Below, piece after piece: positions 16,499 to 25,939 of a DNA stretch of 63,349 nucleotides (positions are counted from its first letter, which is position 1; each line of letters starts with the position of its first letter). The stretch covers positions 1 to 63,349 of the forward strand of contig JAAERL010000266.1 of assembly GCA_024230435.1 (NCBI GenBank), in the 5' to 3' direction. The notes below the pieces were generated by a model that did no database searches, had not been told where the DNA came from, and saw only the letters and a list, made by a program, of their open reading frames with translations. Made by a program: the position numbers and the translations under genes. This DNA is from Desulfobacteraceae bacterium. GTDB lineage: Bacteria; Desulfobacterota; Desulfobacteria; Desulfobacterales; Desulfosarcinaceae.

Positions 16499-18808
16499 AT
16501 GCTGAATGCATCAGACCATCAGGGAAAAGAGGTTAAAGGTATTGAAAATTTAAAGTCAGAGGTCGAATACCGAACCAAGTTGCAGGAAATCGGTAATAAA
16601 ATCAATTCGGCTAAAGACCTTGATGAGATTCTAATCAGTCTACAAGATGATATCATCTCTTTGTTTGCCGCGGAAAGATTGACCGTATATGTCATTGACG
16701 GGGTTAAACGCGAACTGGTTTCGCGCTTTAAGACCGGCGGCGGCATTAATGAAATCCGTCTTCCGGTGAACAAGGAATCCCTGGCCGGATACGCTGCCTT
16801 GACACAAAGAGTGCTCAATATCAAAGATGTCCACAATTATGCTGAGCTTTCCGCCATTGATGCTGATTTACAATTTGATAAGACCTGGGATCAGCAGACC
16901 GGGTATCGCACTAAACAGGTTCTATCCGTTCCAATTGTATTTCAAAAATACCTCATGGGAGCTTTACAGCTAATCAATCGTCAAGATGGTGGGGTATTCC
17001 CGGAACACGATGAGAAAAGCGTCACAGACTTGGCCAAGATTATCGGTATCGCGCTCTACAATCAAAAGCGCATGGCCGCACGAGGCGCACGGATTCCCAA
17101 ATTCGATTATCTTTTGGAAAATCACTTGCTTACTCAAAAGGAGCTGGGCAAGGCTGTCGTAACCGGCCGTCAGCGCAAAGAGTCATTGGAAACAGTTCTC
17201 ATCCGTGAGTATAAAATTCCAAAAGTCGAAATAGGCGAATCGCTTTCACGATATTACAAAGTTCCCTTTATCTCTTTTAGTAGAAATCACAGCATACCCG
17301 GTGAGTTGCTGGCTGGCCTTAAAGTTCCCTTTATGCGCAATAATGTCTGGGTACCTCTGGGCGTTCAAAATAAAAAACCTTTAATAGCAATTGATGATCC
17401 ACATGATCTCAAGCGTATTGATGAAATAAAATCGCTGTTTTCAGGCCGGAGTTTATCTTTTGCGGTCTGTTTAAAACAAGATGTCCTCGATTTTATAAAA
17501 TTGTTTACTCAGGATGAAAAAACAACGGCTGAGATTGATGACATTTTATCTCAGCTGGAAGAAGAAACCACGCAAGTAGAAGAGGCTGAATCCGGCGTTG
17601 GAGAAGAAGACAGTGCAGTCGTGCAGCTGGTTAATAAAATTATTCTCGATGCCTATGCGCGTAATGCCTCCGATATTCATATAGAGCCCTATATCGGCAA
17701 ACAAAATACCATTGTGCGTATTCGTGTGGATGGCTCATGCAATGTTTATCAGACTATTCCGTTCGCTTACCGCAATGCAGTTGTTTCAAGAATCAAAATT
17801 ATGTCCGATCTGGACATCGCCGAACGCCGTTTACCACAGGATGGCAAAATAAAATTCAAAAAATACGGCGGCAAAGATATCGAACTGCGTGTTGCCACGA
17901 TACCCACCCAAGGCGGACTTGAAGACGTGGTCATGCGTATCCTGGCTGCCGGTGAGCCTCTGCCCTTGGATAAAATGGGATTTTCCAATCGTAATTTTGA
18001 GAATTTTGTCATGTGTGTCACCAAGCCCTATGGATTGATTCTGGTTTGCGGGCCAACCGGTTCAGGTAAAACCACAACTTTACACTCTGCCCTTTCCTAT
18101 ATTAACAAAACGGAAACCAAAATCTGGACGGCCGAGGATCCTGTCGAAATTACCCAAAAAGGTCTTCGCCAAGTACAGGTGAAGCCTAAAATCGGATTTG
18201 ATTTTGCCGCCGCTATGCGTTCGTTTCTACGCGCAGACCCCGATGTGATAATGGTCGGTGAAATGCGTGATAAGGAAACAACCCATATTGGCATTGAAGC
18301 ATCCCTTACCGGTCACTTGGTTTTATCCACCTTGCACACAAACAGTGCGCCTGAAAGTATTGTAAGGTTGTTGGACATGGGCATGGATCCCTTCAATTTC
18401 GCTGACGCCATTCTGGGTATTTTAGCCCAACGTTTGGTGCGCACCCTTTGTTCGGATTGCAAGAAAGCATACAATCCTACTGAAAAGGAGTTTGAAGATC
18501 TTGTAAGGGAATATGGTCTGGAAGAATTTGAAAGAACAAATATTAAGTATAACAATGACCTTTTTTTGTGTAAACCCGTTGGATGTGATGTATGCAATGG
18601 AACAGGCTATCGGGGCCGTATGGGTATTCATGAAATGCTCACGGGTACGGACACAATGAAAAAAATAATTCAAAATCGTGCTGAAATGAAGATTATCCGA
18701 GAACAAGCCGTCGCGGACGGTATGACCACCCTGAAACAAGATGGTATAGAAAAAGTACTTGCCGGGCATACTGATCTTATGCAGGTAAGGAAGGTTTGTA
18801 TCAAATAG
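16499..18808 (+). CDS. GAF-domain type IV pilus/type II secretion assembly ATPase (PilB/GspE family)
   Basis: 769 aa. The N-terminus (about 25-185) is a GAF sensor domain (LFAAERLTVYVIDG, SVPIVFQKYLMGALQLINR). An MshEN/T2SSE N-domain follows (FDYLLENHLLTQKELGKAV, about 203-260). The motor has Walker A GPTGSGKTTT near residue 518, the Asp box with WTAEDPVE, Walker B PDVIMVGEMRDKET and the His box LSTLHTNSAPES. A zinc knuckle is formed by CSDC and CDVCNGTGYRG. Such ATPases power pilin polymerisation or secretion pseudopili at the inner membrane. The GAF fusion suggests ligand-controlled activity. No PilC, PilT or pilin gene is adjacent. Confidence 0.9.
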   Translation: MLNASDHQGKEVKGIENLKSEVEYRTKLQEIGNKINSAKDLDEILISLQDDIISLFAAERLTVYVIDGVKRELVSRFKTGGGINEIRLPVNKESLAGYAALTQRVLNIKDVHNYAELSAIDADLQFDKTWDQQTGYRTKQVLSVPIVFQKYLMGALQLINRQDGGVFPEHDEKSVTDLAKIIGIALYNQKRMAARGARIPKFDYLLENHLLTQKELGKAVVTGRQRKESLETVLIREYKIPKVEIGESLSRYYKVPFISFSRNHSIPGELLAGLKVPFMRNNVWVPLGVQNKKPLIAIDDPHDLKRIDEIKSLFSGRSLSFAVCLKQDVLDFIKLFTQDEKTTAEIDDILSQLEEETTQVEEAESGVGEEDSAVVQLVNKIILDAYARNASDIHIEPYIGKQNTIVRIRVDGSCNVYQTIPFAYRNAVVSRIKIMSDLDIAERRLPQDGKIKFKKYGGKDIELRVATIPTQGGLEDVVMRILAAGEPLPLDKMGFSNRNFENFVMCVTKPYGLILVCGPTGSGKTTTLHSALSYINKTETKIWTAEDPVEITQKGLRQVQVKPKIGFDFAAAMRSFLRADPDVIMVGEMRDKETTHIGIEASLTGHLVLSTLHTNSAPESIVRLLDMGMDPFNFADAILGILAQRLVRTLCSDCKKAYNPTEKEFEDLVREYGLEEFERTNIKYNNDLFLCKPVGCDVCNGTGYRGRMGIHEMLTGTDTMKKIIQNRAEMKIIREQAVADGMTTLKQDGIEKVLAGHTDLMQVRKVCIK

Positions 18809-18860
18809 TTCCCATCTATAAACGGCCGATTTGCCCGATATCTTCGCACGTCTTGATATC
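18806..18860. repeat. Family 2 repeat fragment
   Basis: CCCATCTATAAACGGCCGAT, then TTTGCCCGATATCTT, resembles the start of the family 2 copies at 2101 and 59600. It lies between convergent genes; no terminator hairpin is evident. Confidence 0.4.
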
Positions 18861-18890
18861 GAAAACATTTTCCTATTTAGCTGATGAAAG

Positions 18891-20849
18891 CTATTTATTT
18901 TTTGTTGAAGCAGCCTTTTGAAATTTAATTAATTGTTTTTTAAAGATCAGCATATTTTTGGGATCCAATTCGATGGCTTCTTCCTCGATCTTAATTGCTT
19001 CCTCTATTCTGCCATTTAGGTATAATGCTTCGGCATAGGTGTCTAAAATATGCGACGCCCGTTTCAAATTTACAGCTTTAGAAACCAACTCAAGCGCGCG
19101 AACAGGGTCGGCTATCTTTTGATCTTCGGTAATTGCCAAGACCCACGCAAGACTATTCATGATTTCAGCATTATCCGGAAACAATTTTAATGCCTGTTCC
19201 CAAGCATACACAGCTTTTCTGTGATGGTTTGCCTCAAAATAAATATTGCCCAATATAAGATAAATTTCACCATTCCGGCTAAGGATATCCGGATTTAATT
19301 TTAAGCCCAGTTCGTAGTACTTGCCAGCCAGGATATAATTTTTCTTCAGAGCATAATATTGCCCTAAATAAAAAGCGTATTTTGAATCCTGCATAACCAG
19401 GTCCGTTTTTGTATTAAGATATGTTTCCACCTGAGCGGTGATATCAACATCGGAATAAACTTGATTTTCTGATAAGTATGTCCAACTGAAATAAAAAAAA
19501 ACCGGGCTTGCAATTAACATGACAAACACATAAGCGATTAGGCTTTTTTTAACTTTGTTATTATGGCGTTTAATCCAGCTTGGTGACGCCTGGCTTTGCC
19601 GCAGGTAATCCACCCGTTGCTGGATGCTGAAGTGATGCCAATTAGGCTTGTCGGCTGGTTGTCCGCTTGAGGCGACGATTTTATAAAAGGTATTTATCAG
19701 CGGCTGGATTGACGGGAAAAGATCAAATACATACAAATCCGCTTGCCTTTCAAAATTACGCATAAAATACCCAAAGATATATCGAAAATAAATCACAACA
19801 CCTAAGATGAGCACCACTGCCTGGACACCATATGAAACTATCATTATGGGAAGGCCTAAAGCCAATATCCAGGGGCTGATGAATTTGATTATAGCGGCGC
19901 TTACCAAAAATAGCGGGTACCAGGTAAACATAAAACCGATGAAAAAGAGAATATAGAGTAAAAGATGCTTGCGTTTGACATGCCCTATTTCATGGGCGAT
20001 TACCTGATCCACCTCATCGGGGTGTAACATCCGTAATAATGCATCAGTTACAAGAATGTACCGGAATCTGCTCACAACGCCCATGACGCCCGCGGTAATC
20101 ATCCTTCCGCCAAAGATGGGCCAATAGACAATATTGGCATAACGAACATCCGCCCTTTTGCAGATGCTTTCTATACGGGTACGTTCCGGTCCGGGTTCCA
20201 GAGGCCTGCAACGCCAAAAACGGGTAATCAGTTCAGGAGCCAATGTTGCGGTTACAAAAAGGAAGACCAAAAACAACCCGAGTTGACCCAGTTTGTGATT
20301 AAGCAGGTAACGGGGCCATTCAAATGGTAATACCTGAATAATATCGGTAATTGCCGACAACAACGCCCAGGGAATCAGAATAGGAATATTGAAAGCCAGG
20401 TTGGAATAGACATATTCTTTGCGTGAGATATTCGATTGGTAAATTGCCCGGTGGGCGTCATAAGCAATGTACCAAACGATGACCAGATGCCCTACAAAAA
20501 TAAACAAAAATAAAAGGGTGCTTACGGTTGGAAAATCGGCGAACAAACCGGTTGCGTCCAGGTAGGCCGGCAAGTGCAGCACCCAGATACTCACTGCAAA
20601 AAAAATAAGGGCAAGAATGGAATGCCTTGTCAATAGCAAGGTAAACCAGTTGTCTTGGGTATGCAAACTCCCGGTTGATGACTTAATTAACAGGCGTTTG
20701 AACTGGTATCTGGTAAAAAAGGCAAACAGCGCTGTTAAGAGCACGAAAAAAAAGCCGGCTTGGAAAAAAGAAAATTCCAGTTTCTCCTTGGGTTGATAAA
20801 GGGTCAGTATAAGTAATGCAATTATAAAATAGATGAAATTAGCAAACAT
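18891..20849 (-). CDS. M48-family membrane metalloprotease with C-terminal TPRs
   Basis: 652 aa. Several N-terminal transmembrane helices (first at about 1-18, then 28-45, 75-95, 105-130 and others) lead to the zinc motif HEIGHVKRKH with a downstream glutamate in NFERQADLYVFD, the arrangement of HtpX/Ste24-type M48 proteases. The C-terminal 150 residues are tetratricopeptide repeats (AFYLGQYYALKKNYILAGKY, GNIYFEANHHRKAVYAWEQA). A role in membrane-protein quality control is likely by family. It is the last gene of the maf-yggS-queH-M48 run, 11 bp after queH. Confidence 0.85.
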   Translation of the reverse strand: MFANFIYFIIALLILTLYQPKEKLEFSFFQAGFFFVLLTALFAFFTRYQFKRLLIKSSTGSLHTQDNWFTLLLTRHSILALIFFAVSIWVLHLPAYLDATGLFADFPTVSTLLFLFIFVGHLVIVWYIAYDAHRAIYQSNISRKEYVYSNLAFNIPILIPWALLSAITDIIQVLPFEWPRYLLNHKLGQLGLFLVFLFVTATLAPELITRFWRCRPLEPGPERTRIESICKRADVRYANIVYWPIFGGRMITAGVMGVVSRFRYILVTDALLRMLHPDEVDQVIAHEIGHVKRKHLLLYILFFIGFMFTWYPLFLVSAAIIKFISPWILALGLPIMIVSYGVQAVVLILGVVIYFRYIFGYFMRNFERQADLYVFDLFPSIQPLINTFYKIVASSGQPADKPNWHHFSIQQRVDYLRQSQASPSWIKRHNNKVKKSLIAYVFVMLIASPVFFYFSWTYLSENQVYSDVDITAQVETYLNTKTDLVMQDSKYAFYLGQYYALKKNYILAGKYYELGLKLNPDILSRNGEIYLILGNIYFEANHHRKAVYAWEQALKLFPDNAEIMNSLAWVLAITEDQKIADPVRALELVSKAVNLKRASHILDTYAEALYLNGRIEEAIKIEEEAIELDPKNMLIFKKQLIKFQKAASTKNK

Positions 20850-20860
20850 AAGTGTTTAAA

Positions 20861-21391
20861 TCATTTTCTGAAATAGCGTTCTTTTTCACTGTATATGCAT
20901 CCACAATATTGCTGACGATATAACTTCAGCCGTTTTGATTCGGATATGCCTTCTTTCCAGCCCGACCTGAAATCCATATAAAAAAAAGGTATACCCATTT
21001 GTTTTTCGACAGTCTCTCCAATAGTTCGAATGGCTTGATGATTTTGGTATTTACTATAAAGTAAAGTGGTTGAAAAACAATCAAACTTTCCTTTTTTGGC
21101 GATGGATGCAGTGGCTTTCAGACGTGCGTGATAACAAAAAAAACAACGATTCTTTTCACGAAAAACAATGTTTTGAAGAAAATTTTCAATATCATACGTA
21201 TCCGGCGCTATTATTTCAAGATCATTTTCCCGTGCATAATGCTCTAATGTCTCAAACCGTTTCTTGCATTCCGTGTAAGGGTGAATATTTGCACTATAGA
21301 AGTAACCATAAACGTCATAATTGTTTTGCCTTAAAACGTGCAATGGATAAATGGTGCAAGGGCCGCAACACGTATGTAGCAGCAACTTCAT
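20861..21391 (-). CDS. queH: Epoxyqueuosine reductase QueH
   Basis: 176 aa member of the DUF208/QueH family, which reduces epoxyqueuosine to queuosine in tRNA without the cobalamin used by QueG. The conserved cysteine sets are present: TCCGPC at residues 7-12, CFFCYHARL near residue 85, and QQYCGCIYS near the C-terminus, all needed for the Fe-S cluster and metal site. Length is typical. It starts 2 bp after yggS and continues into the M48 gene. Other queuosine genes (queC, queD, queE, tgt) are not in the window. Confidence 0.9.
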   Translation of the reverse strand: MKLLLHTCCGPCTIYPLHVLRQNNYDVYGYFYSANIHPYTECKKRFETLEHYARENDLEIIAPDTYDIENFLQNIVFREKNRCFFCYHARLKATASIAKKGKFDCFSTTLLYSKYQNHQAIRTIGETVEKQMGIPFFYMDFRSGWKEGISESKRLKLYRQQYCGCIYSEKERYFRK

Positions 21392-21393
21392 TA

Positions 21394-22083
21394 TTATCGC
21401 TTTCCGAACAAGGCTGTGCCAACGCGAACCAGGCTGGCGCCTTCTTCAATGGCCACCTGAAAATCACCGCTCATTCCCATGGACAATTCACTAAGCCTCA
21501 GGCCGGATACTTTTTTAACCAGGCTATCGCGCAATTTCCGCAGCGCCTGGAAATAAGGGCGAGCCTGTTCCGGATTTTCGAAATAGGGCGGCATGGTCAT
21601 CAATCCCTTTAATGCAAGACAGGGCAGTTTCTGGATGGATTGTATCAAAGGCAGCACTTGGCTTTGTCCGATTCCCGATTTGGTTTCTTCGCCACTGATA
21701 TTGACCTGTACGAGGATTTGCTGAACCTTACCGGCCTTATCCGCGCACTTGTTCAATTCACGTGCAAGTTCCAGCGAGTCCACCGTGTGAATCAATTCGA
21801 ATATCCGCACAGCGTACTTGGCTTTATTTTTTTGTAAATGGCCGATAAAGTGCCAACGGATGGGTTGATCCAATAGGGTTTCGAACTTGCTGCGGGCTTC
21901 TTGAATATAATTTTCACCGATTATGGAAACGCCGCTTTGCGCGGCCTGCCGAATCAATTCAACCGGTTTTTTTTTTCCGACCGCAACCAATTGGATCTCG
22001 GAAGGGGCGCGGCCGCAGTCTCTGGCGCTCTTGTCTATTCTGTCTTGAATTTGTTTAATACGATCCTTAATGGTGCAATGCAT
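21394..22083 (-). CDS. yggS: YggS-family pyridoxal phosphate homeostasis protein
   Basis: 229 aa PLP-binding protein of the YggS/PROSC family, which buffers cellular PLP rather than catalysing a reaction. The PLP lysine lies in LVAVGKKKP (about residue 35). Other family marks are GENYIQEA, RWHFIGHLQKNKAKY, VQVNISGEETKSGI, LSMGMSGDFQVAIEEGASLV and VRVGTALFGKR at the C-terminus. The ATG overlaps the maf stop by one base (TAATG), indicating translational coupling. Confidence 0.93.
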   Translation of the reverse strand: MHCTIKDRIKQIQDRIDKSARDCGRAPSEIQLVAVGKKKPVELIRQAAQSGVSIIGENYIQEARSKFETLLDQPIRWHFIGHLQKNKAKYAVRIFELIHTVDSLELARELNKCADKAGKVQQILVQVNISGEETKSGIGQSQVLPLIQSIQKLPCLALKGLMTMPPYFENPEQARPYFQALRKLRDSLVKKVSGLRLSELSMGMSGDFQVAIEEGASLVRVGTALFGKR

Positions 22084-22700
22084 TATTTTTTCCTGGTTCC
22101 TAACCGATTGATACGAACTACTCCTGCCTGGATCAGATACTCAATCACCTCGCATACCGGTAATCCCACCACATTCGTGTAGGACCCATTGATCTGTTTG
22201 ACCAAAAAAGTTCCCAATCCCTGGATGGCGTAGGCACCCGCCTTGTCAAAAGGCTCATCGGTGTGAATATACCATTCAATTTCATCTTCAGACAGGTTTT
22301 TAAATGTAACGGCGGTGCATACCACATCTGTATGACAAGCATCGTGATCTGTACAGCATATGGTATAACCAGTATACACATGATGGGTTTGGCCACTTAA
22401 ACGCTGTAGCATTACACGCGCCGAGGCCCTGTCACGCGGTTTGCCCAACACCTTCCCATTGATTAAAACAATTGTATCAGCCCCAATCACCCAGCACTGC
22501 CTGTTAGCATTTGCAATGTGTTCCGATTTGGCCTTGGAAAGGGTCATGACATACTGTTCGGGACCTTCCATGGGAATACTGCTTTCATCAAAACTGCTGG
22601 GCATTACATCAAATTCAAGCCCTGCCTGCCTTAGTAAATATCGCCGCCGCGGTGATTTAGAAGCTAAAATCAACCGTCCTTTCTGAGTCTTATGTACCAT
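22083..22700 (-). CDS. maf: Maf-family nucleoside triphosphate pyrophosphatase
   Basis: 205 aa. Maf proteins hydrolyse non-canonical or pyrimidine NTPs to NMP and pyrophosphate. The signature LILASKSPRRRYLLRQAGLE opens the protein, followed by VIGADTIVLINGKVLGKPRD (catalytic Asp) and AYAIQGLGTFLVKQINGSYT (the family's Gln/Gly loop). Position-by-position, the Thr-Ile after Asp in ADTIV resembles the YhdE (dTTP/UTP-type) subgroup. First gene of the maf-yggS-queH-M48 operon; an intergenic region of about 150 bp separates it from the divergent decarboxylase gene. Confidence 0.93.
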   Translation of the reverse strand: MVHKTQKGRLILASKSPRRRYLLRQAGLEFDVMPSSFDESSIPMEGPEQYVMTLSKAKSEHIANANRQCWVIGADTIVLINGKVLGKPRDRASARVMLQRLSGQTHHVYTGYTICCTDHDACHTDVVCTAVTFKNLSEDEIEWYIHTDEPFDKAGAYAIQGLGTFLVKQINGSYTNVVGLPVCEVIEYLIQAGVVRINRLGTRKK

Positions 22701-22854
22701 GCCCGATTTCTATCAAATGGTATGGTCTTTGGCAATGAAGATTTTTTATAGGAGCCATGCAGCATGCGGATTTTACAACAGTATTGCGAATTTACAATAG
22801 ATCCTTTATATATAAAGTTTTGTTTGAATACTCATTCAAGGGGGAGCTGGCATA

Positions 22855-24309
22855 ATGTGTGATATTAATCGACTGGAAAATCAAGCCCGGTTATTGGAGC
22901 CCAATGAAACCGAAAGAAGTCAACTCATTGACTGTGTTGTGTCCTATGCTAACGATTATTTAAATAATATTAAAAATACACCCGTTTATAATCATAACAA
23001 TTCTAAAAGTTCTTCAATACAGGATTTGCCCATCCGTGATGAGGCGATTAATATAAATGACGCGATATCGCTACTGAGAGATTGCGTAGATTCGGTTGGA
23101 ATTAATCCAACTTCCGGCCGTTTTTTAGGATATATCCCAGGTGGGGGAATATTTCATTCCGCACTGGGCGATTATTTGGCCGCGGTCACCAATCGATATG
23201 CCGGTGTCTTTTTTGCCAGTCCCGGCGCCGTGCGAATTGAAAATTCAGTGATAAGATGGATTGCAAATAGTATTGGATTCCCTGAACAGAGCGCTGGAAA
23301 CCTGACATCCGGAGGAAGCATTGCAAACCTTACCGCAATTGTTTGCGCCAGAGATGCTTGCCGGTTTTCCATTCGTGAATTGCATCGTTATGCCGCCTAC
23401 ACCACGGAACAAGTTCATCACAGCATTAACAAAGCCTTCCATGTAGCGGGTATTGGCCAATCCGTTCTGAGAAAAATCCCTGTGGATAGTTGTTGCCGTA
23501 TGGACTCCCATGCATTGAGCCGGCAAATTGCATCAGACAAGAAGGCCGGACTGATCCCATGGCTTGTAGTAGCCTCAGCAGGCACTACCAACAGTGGCGC
23601 GGTGGACCCATTAAATGATATCGCGGATATTGCGTCAGCCAATGGGCTATGGTTTCACGTTGATGGGGCTTATGGCGGACTTTTTAAATTATGTCCCGAA
23701 GCCCAATCGGTATTAAAAGGAATTGAACGTGCCGATTCATTGGTTGTGGACCCTCATAAAACATTATTTTTGCCCTATGGCACAGGTGCAGTAATTGTCA
23801 GGGACCGTGAACATTTATTTCGATCGTTTAGTGCCTCGGCAGACTATATGGAATCAATTCTTGATGATGTAGATGATATAAATGAATTATCTCCTGCTGA
23901 TTTATCGCCTGAACTCACACGGCATTTTAGAGGCTTGCGTATTTGGTTGCCACTTAAGGTGTTGGGCACGCAACCTTTTAGGTCAGCGTTGTCGGAAAAA
24001 ATTCGTTTGGCAAGATATTTTTATGAAAAAATACTGAAAATAGAAGGTTTTGAAACAGGACCATACCCGGATTTATCAATAGTCACATTCCGCTATATAC
24101 CCAAATCAGGCTCTGCCGACAAATTCAACAAACGGCTTGTTTCGTCCATTCAAAAAAACGGCAGAATTTTTATCAGTTCTACACGCATAAACGCAAATGT
24201 AGTTTTGCGTTTGGCAATTTTATGTTTCAGGACTCATATTGCCGAGGTTGACGAAGCACTTGAGATATTAACCAAAACTGTAAAAAAACTCGAAGCCTCG
24301 GGTAACTGA
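22855..24309 (+). CDS. Pyridoxal-dependent amino acid decarboxylase, group II
   Basis: 484 aa. Group II PLP decarboxylases (glutamate, aromatic amino acid, histidine and related) remove the carboxylate from amino acids. The PLP phosphate-binding region is NLTSGGSIANLTAIVCARDA, the ring-stacking His is in QVHHSINKAFHVAGIG, the Asp pairing with the pyridine nitrogen is in WFHVDGAYGG, and the Schiff-base lysine is Lys302 in DPHKTLFLPYG. GGGGGAG lies upstream of ATG 22855. Substrate cannot be decided from sequence alone; aromatic amino acids are one possibility. It stands alone with a long AT-rich gap downstream. Confidence 0.88.
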   Translation: MCDINRLENQARLLEPNETERSQLIDCVVSYANDYLNNIKNTPVYNHNNSKSSSIQDLPIRDEAININDAISLLRDCVDSVGINPTSGRFLGYIPGGGIFHSALGDYLAAVTNRYAGVFFASPGAVRIENSVIRWIANSIGFPEQSAGNLTSGGSIANLTAIVCARDACRFSIRELHRYAAYTTEQVHHSINKAFHVAGIGQSVLRKIPVDSCCRMDSHALSRQIASDKKAGLIPWLVVASAGTTNSGAVDPLNDIADIASANGLWFHVDGAYGGLFKLCPEAQSVLKGIERADSLVVDPHKTLFLPYGTGAVIVRDREHLFRSFSASADYMESILDDVDDINELSPADLSPELTRHFRGLRIWLPLKVLGTQPFRSALSEKIRLARYFYEKILKIEGFETGPYPDLSIVTFRYIPKSGSADKFNKRLVSSIQKNGRIFISSTRINANVVLRLAILCFRTHIAEVDEALEILTKTVKKLEASGN

Positions 24310-25066
24310 CAGCGAACCTAACCTTTTTCCCGGTTTATATTACGTATGATATTCAGTGGCTGTTTATATCAAAGGTGTTAGCGTCCTTTCTAAAAAAAAT
24401 ACTGCTGGGACAAAATTATACTTGCCCGCTGGCGGGGAATGTATTATAGAAAATAAATACCGCTCATTAAATTATATAAAGTCCCAAGATAAATTGGTGT
24501 CAATTCAGAGATGGCGCCCTGGCCCCAGCTCTAAATTCTTACTTATACATGATACTCAATGTAGTCTACTTCTTCTATCGCTTTATCCTATGTAACCTCT
24601 GCTGCTTTGATTCTTTTAAAGTGAATTCAATTGAGAGAACCTAATTATTTGTTTTTGGGTTCGTTAAGATGTGCCATGTAATAAGCACATATACTATGCG
24701 TGTTTGTTACATGACTTGATAACGAATTTGAATTCAGAGACTTTTAGTTTTCCCAAATTGAGCCACGGCATGCTATTTTTGCATAATGCTGCCGGTTACA
24801 TTTTTTACTGCTTAATCTGAACAGCGGTTAACTGTTAATTTCTTCCTTTTATCCGTAGCTTTTCCGCAAATCTTAACAATTATTGTTGATAATAGTTTTT
24901 TGGCGTTTCAGGTCTAAAAGTAATGAACCCAATTTTTATGAAAAGATATAACTGTATGCCATCGGCCGGCATTGCCCTGTGATCGGGGCATCAGGGGGGG
25001 GGTAGGAATTTTTGTGGATGGCCGTTTATCTTTTTTTGATATCTTGACTAAAAAAGGAGTATTAAA
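24310..25066. other. Long intergenic region, no convincing gene
   Basis: About 750 bp, AT-rich. The only open frame of note (24356-24595) has no ribosome binding site and no recognisable motif. A 13-bp palindrome AACAAT-T-ATTGTT is at 24875-24887 and could be an operator. A run of nine G lies at about 24992-25000. No tRNA-like or terminator hairpin is evident. Confidence 0.4.
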
Positions 25067-25798
25067 ATGAAGAAAAAATTGAAGAAACTTAAGCTTATGA
25101 TTGTTGTGTGTGCAGTGACTTTATCGATGCTTGCCTGCGGAGGCTTGGTCAGCGTTCCAAAGCTTACAGACGCTGACAATGATCAGATTGTAAATATTGG
25201 GGATTCGATTTTTGCTCTTTCCGGTGATATTTATGAGAAATTACATTCCTATGCAGGTGAGACATGGCGTCATTATGCTATTTCCGGCGCCAGGATGATC
25301 GGAGGCGGTTTTGTGGCAAAGCCAATTCCGCGCCAGTATCATGAGGCAAAGAAAGATGATTCAAATATCCGGGTTGTTTATATGGATGGCGGCGCAAACG
25401 ACATTTTGAGCCCTTCATTGTTATTTGATCCTTATAAGTGCAAGGGAAGTATCTCGCAAGACTGCAAAGATTTGATAGACGATGTATATGTTGAGACAGT
25501 AAATTTGCTAAATGAAATGGATCGGGATGGTGTGCAGCAGGTCATTTTTCTAGGGTACTATTATATTAAAAAAGGCTTATACGGTGATTTGTCCGTTTTG
25601 AACGACTCCGTTGACCACGGTGATAAGCGGCTTGCGGATGCTTGCCGTAATTCAACAGTCAACTGCGAATTCGTTGATCCTCGCAGTTCTTTTCTCGATG
25701 ACTACATTATTTTGGACGGAATCCACCCAAATAAAGAAGGATCAGACGTTTTGGCCGATCTAATTTGGGATGTCATTGACGTCGAAGGTAGTAGTTGA
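25067..25798 (+). CDS. SGNH/GDSL-family hydrolase lipoprotein
   Basis: 243 aa with a basic signal peptide and lipobox MLACGG (Cys about residue 24), so lipid-anchored outside the cytoplasm. The SGNH blocks are in order: GDS at residues 45-47 (catalytic Ser47) in VNIGDSIFAL, the Gly of block II near GARMIGGG, Asn111 in GGANDI (block III) and the Asp217-x-x-His220 dyad in DGIHPN (block V). These enzymes cleave esters of lipids, polysaccharides or acylated proteins. GGAG lies 10 bases before the ATG. The next gene, 141 bp downstream, encodes a lipase-foldase-like protein, suggesting that this hydrolase needs a dedicated chaperone (inference). Confidence 0.85.
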   Translation: MKKKLKKLKLMIVVCAVTLSMLACGGLVSVPKLTDADNDQIVNIGDSIFALSGDIYEKLHSYAGETWRHYAISGARMIGGGFVAKPIPRQYHEAKKDDSNIRVVYMDGGANDILSPSLLFDPYKCKGSISQDCKDLIDDVYVETVNLLNEMDRDGVQQVIFLGYYYIKKGLYGDLSVLNDSVDHGDKRLADACRNSTVNCEFVDPRSSFLDDYIILDGIHPNKEGSDVLADLIWDVIDVEGSS

Positions 25799-25939
25799 TG
25801 CTCGATATTCAGGTTTTTCGATAAATAGGGTTTGGAAGTTACAAACCATCCGGTATTTCGTTTTCCAAATCTACCGCTGTCCAGGGGAACATCAATCAGA
25901 ATAAAAATATTATGATAATCGCCTTAGTCGTCATTTTAT

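Noticed and set aside
21070-21612. 180-codon plus-strand frame
   Set aside because: Shadow frame antisense to queH and yggS, both of which have complete family motifs.
24356-24595. 79-codon frame
   Set aside because: No Shine-Dalgarno, no domain, no coding-like composition in an AT-rich gap.
24992-25000. Run of nine G upstream of the SGNH gene as a G-quadruplex
   Set aside because: A single G run without further runs at suitable spacing is not enough to support this.
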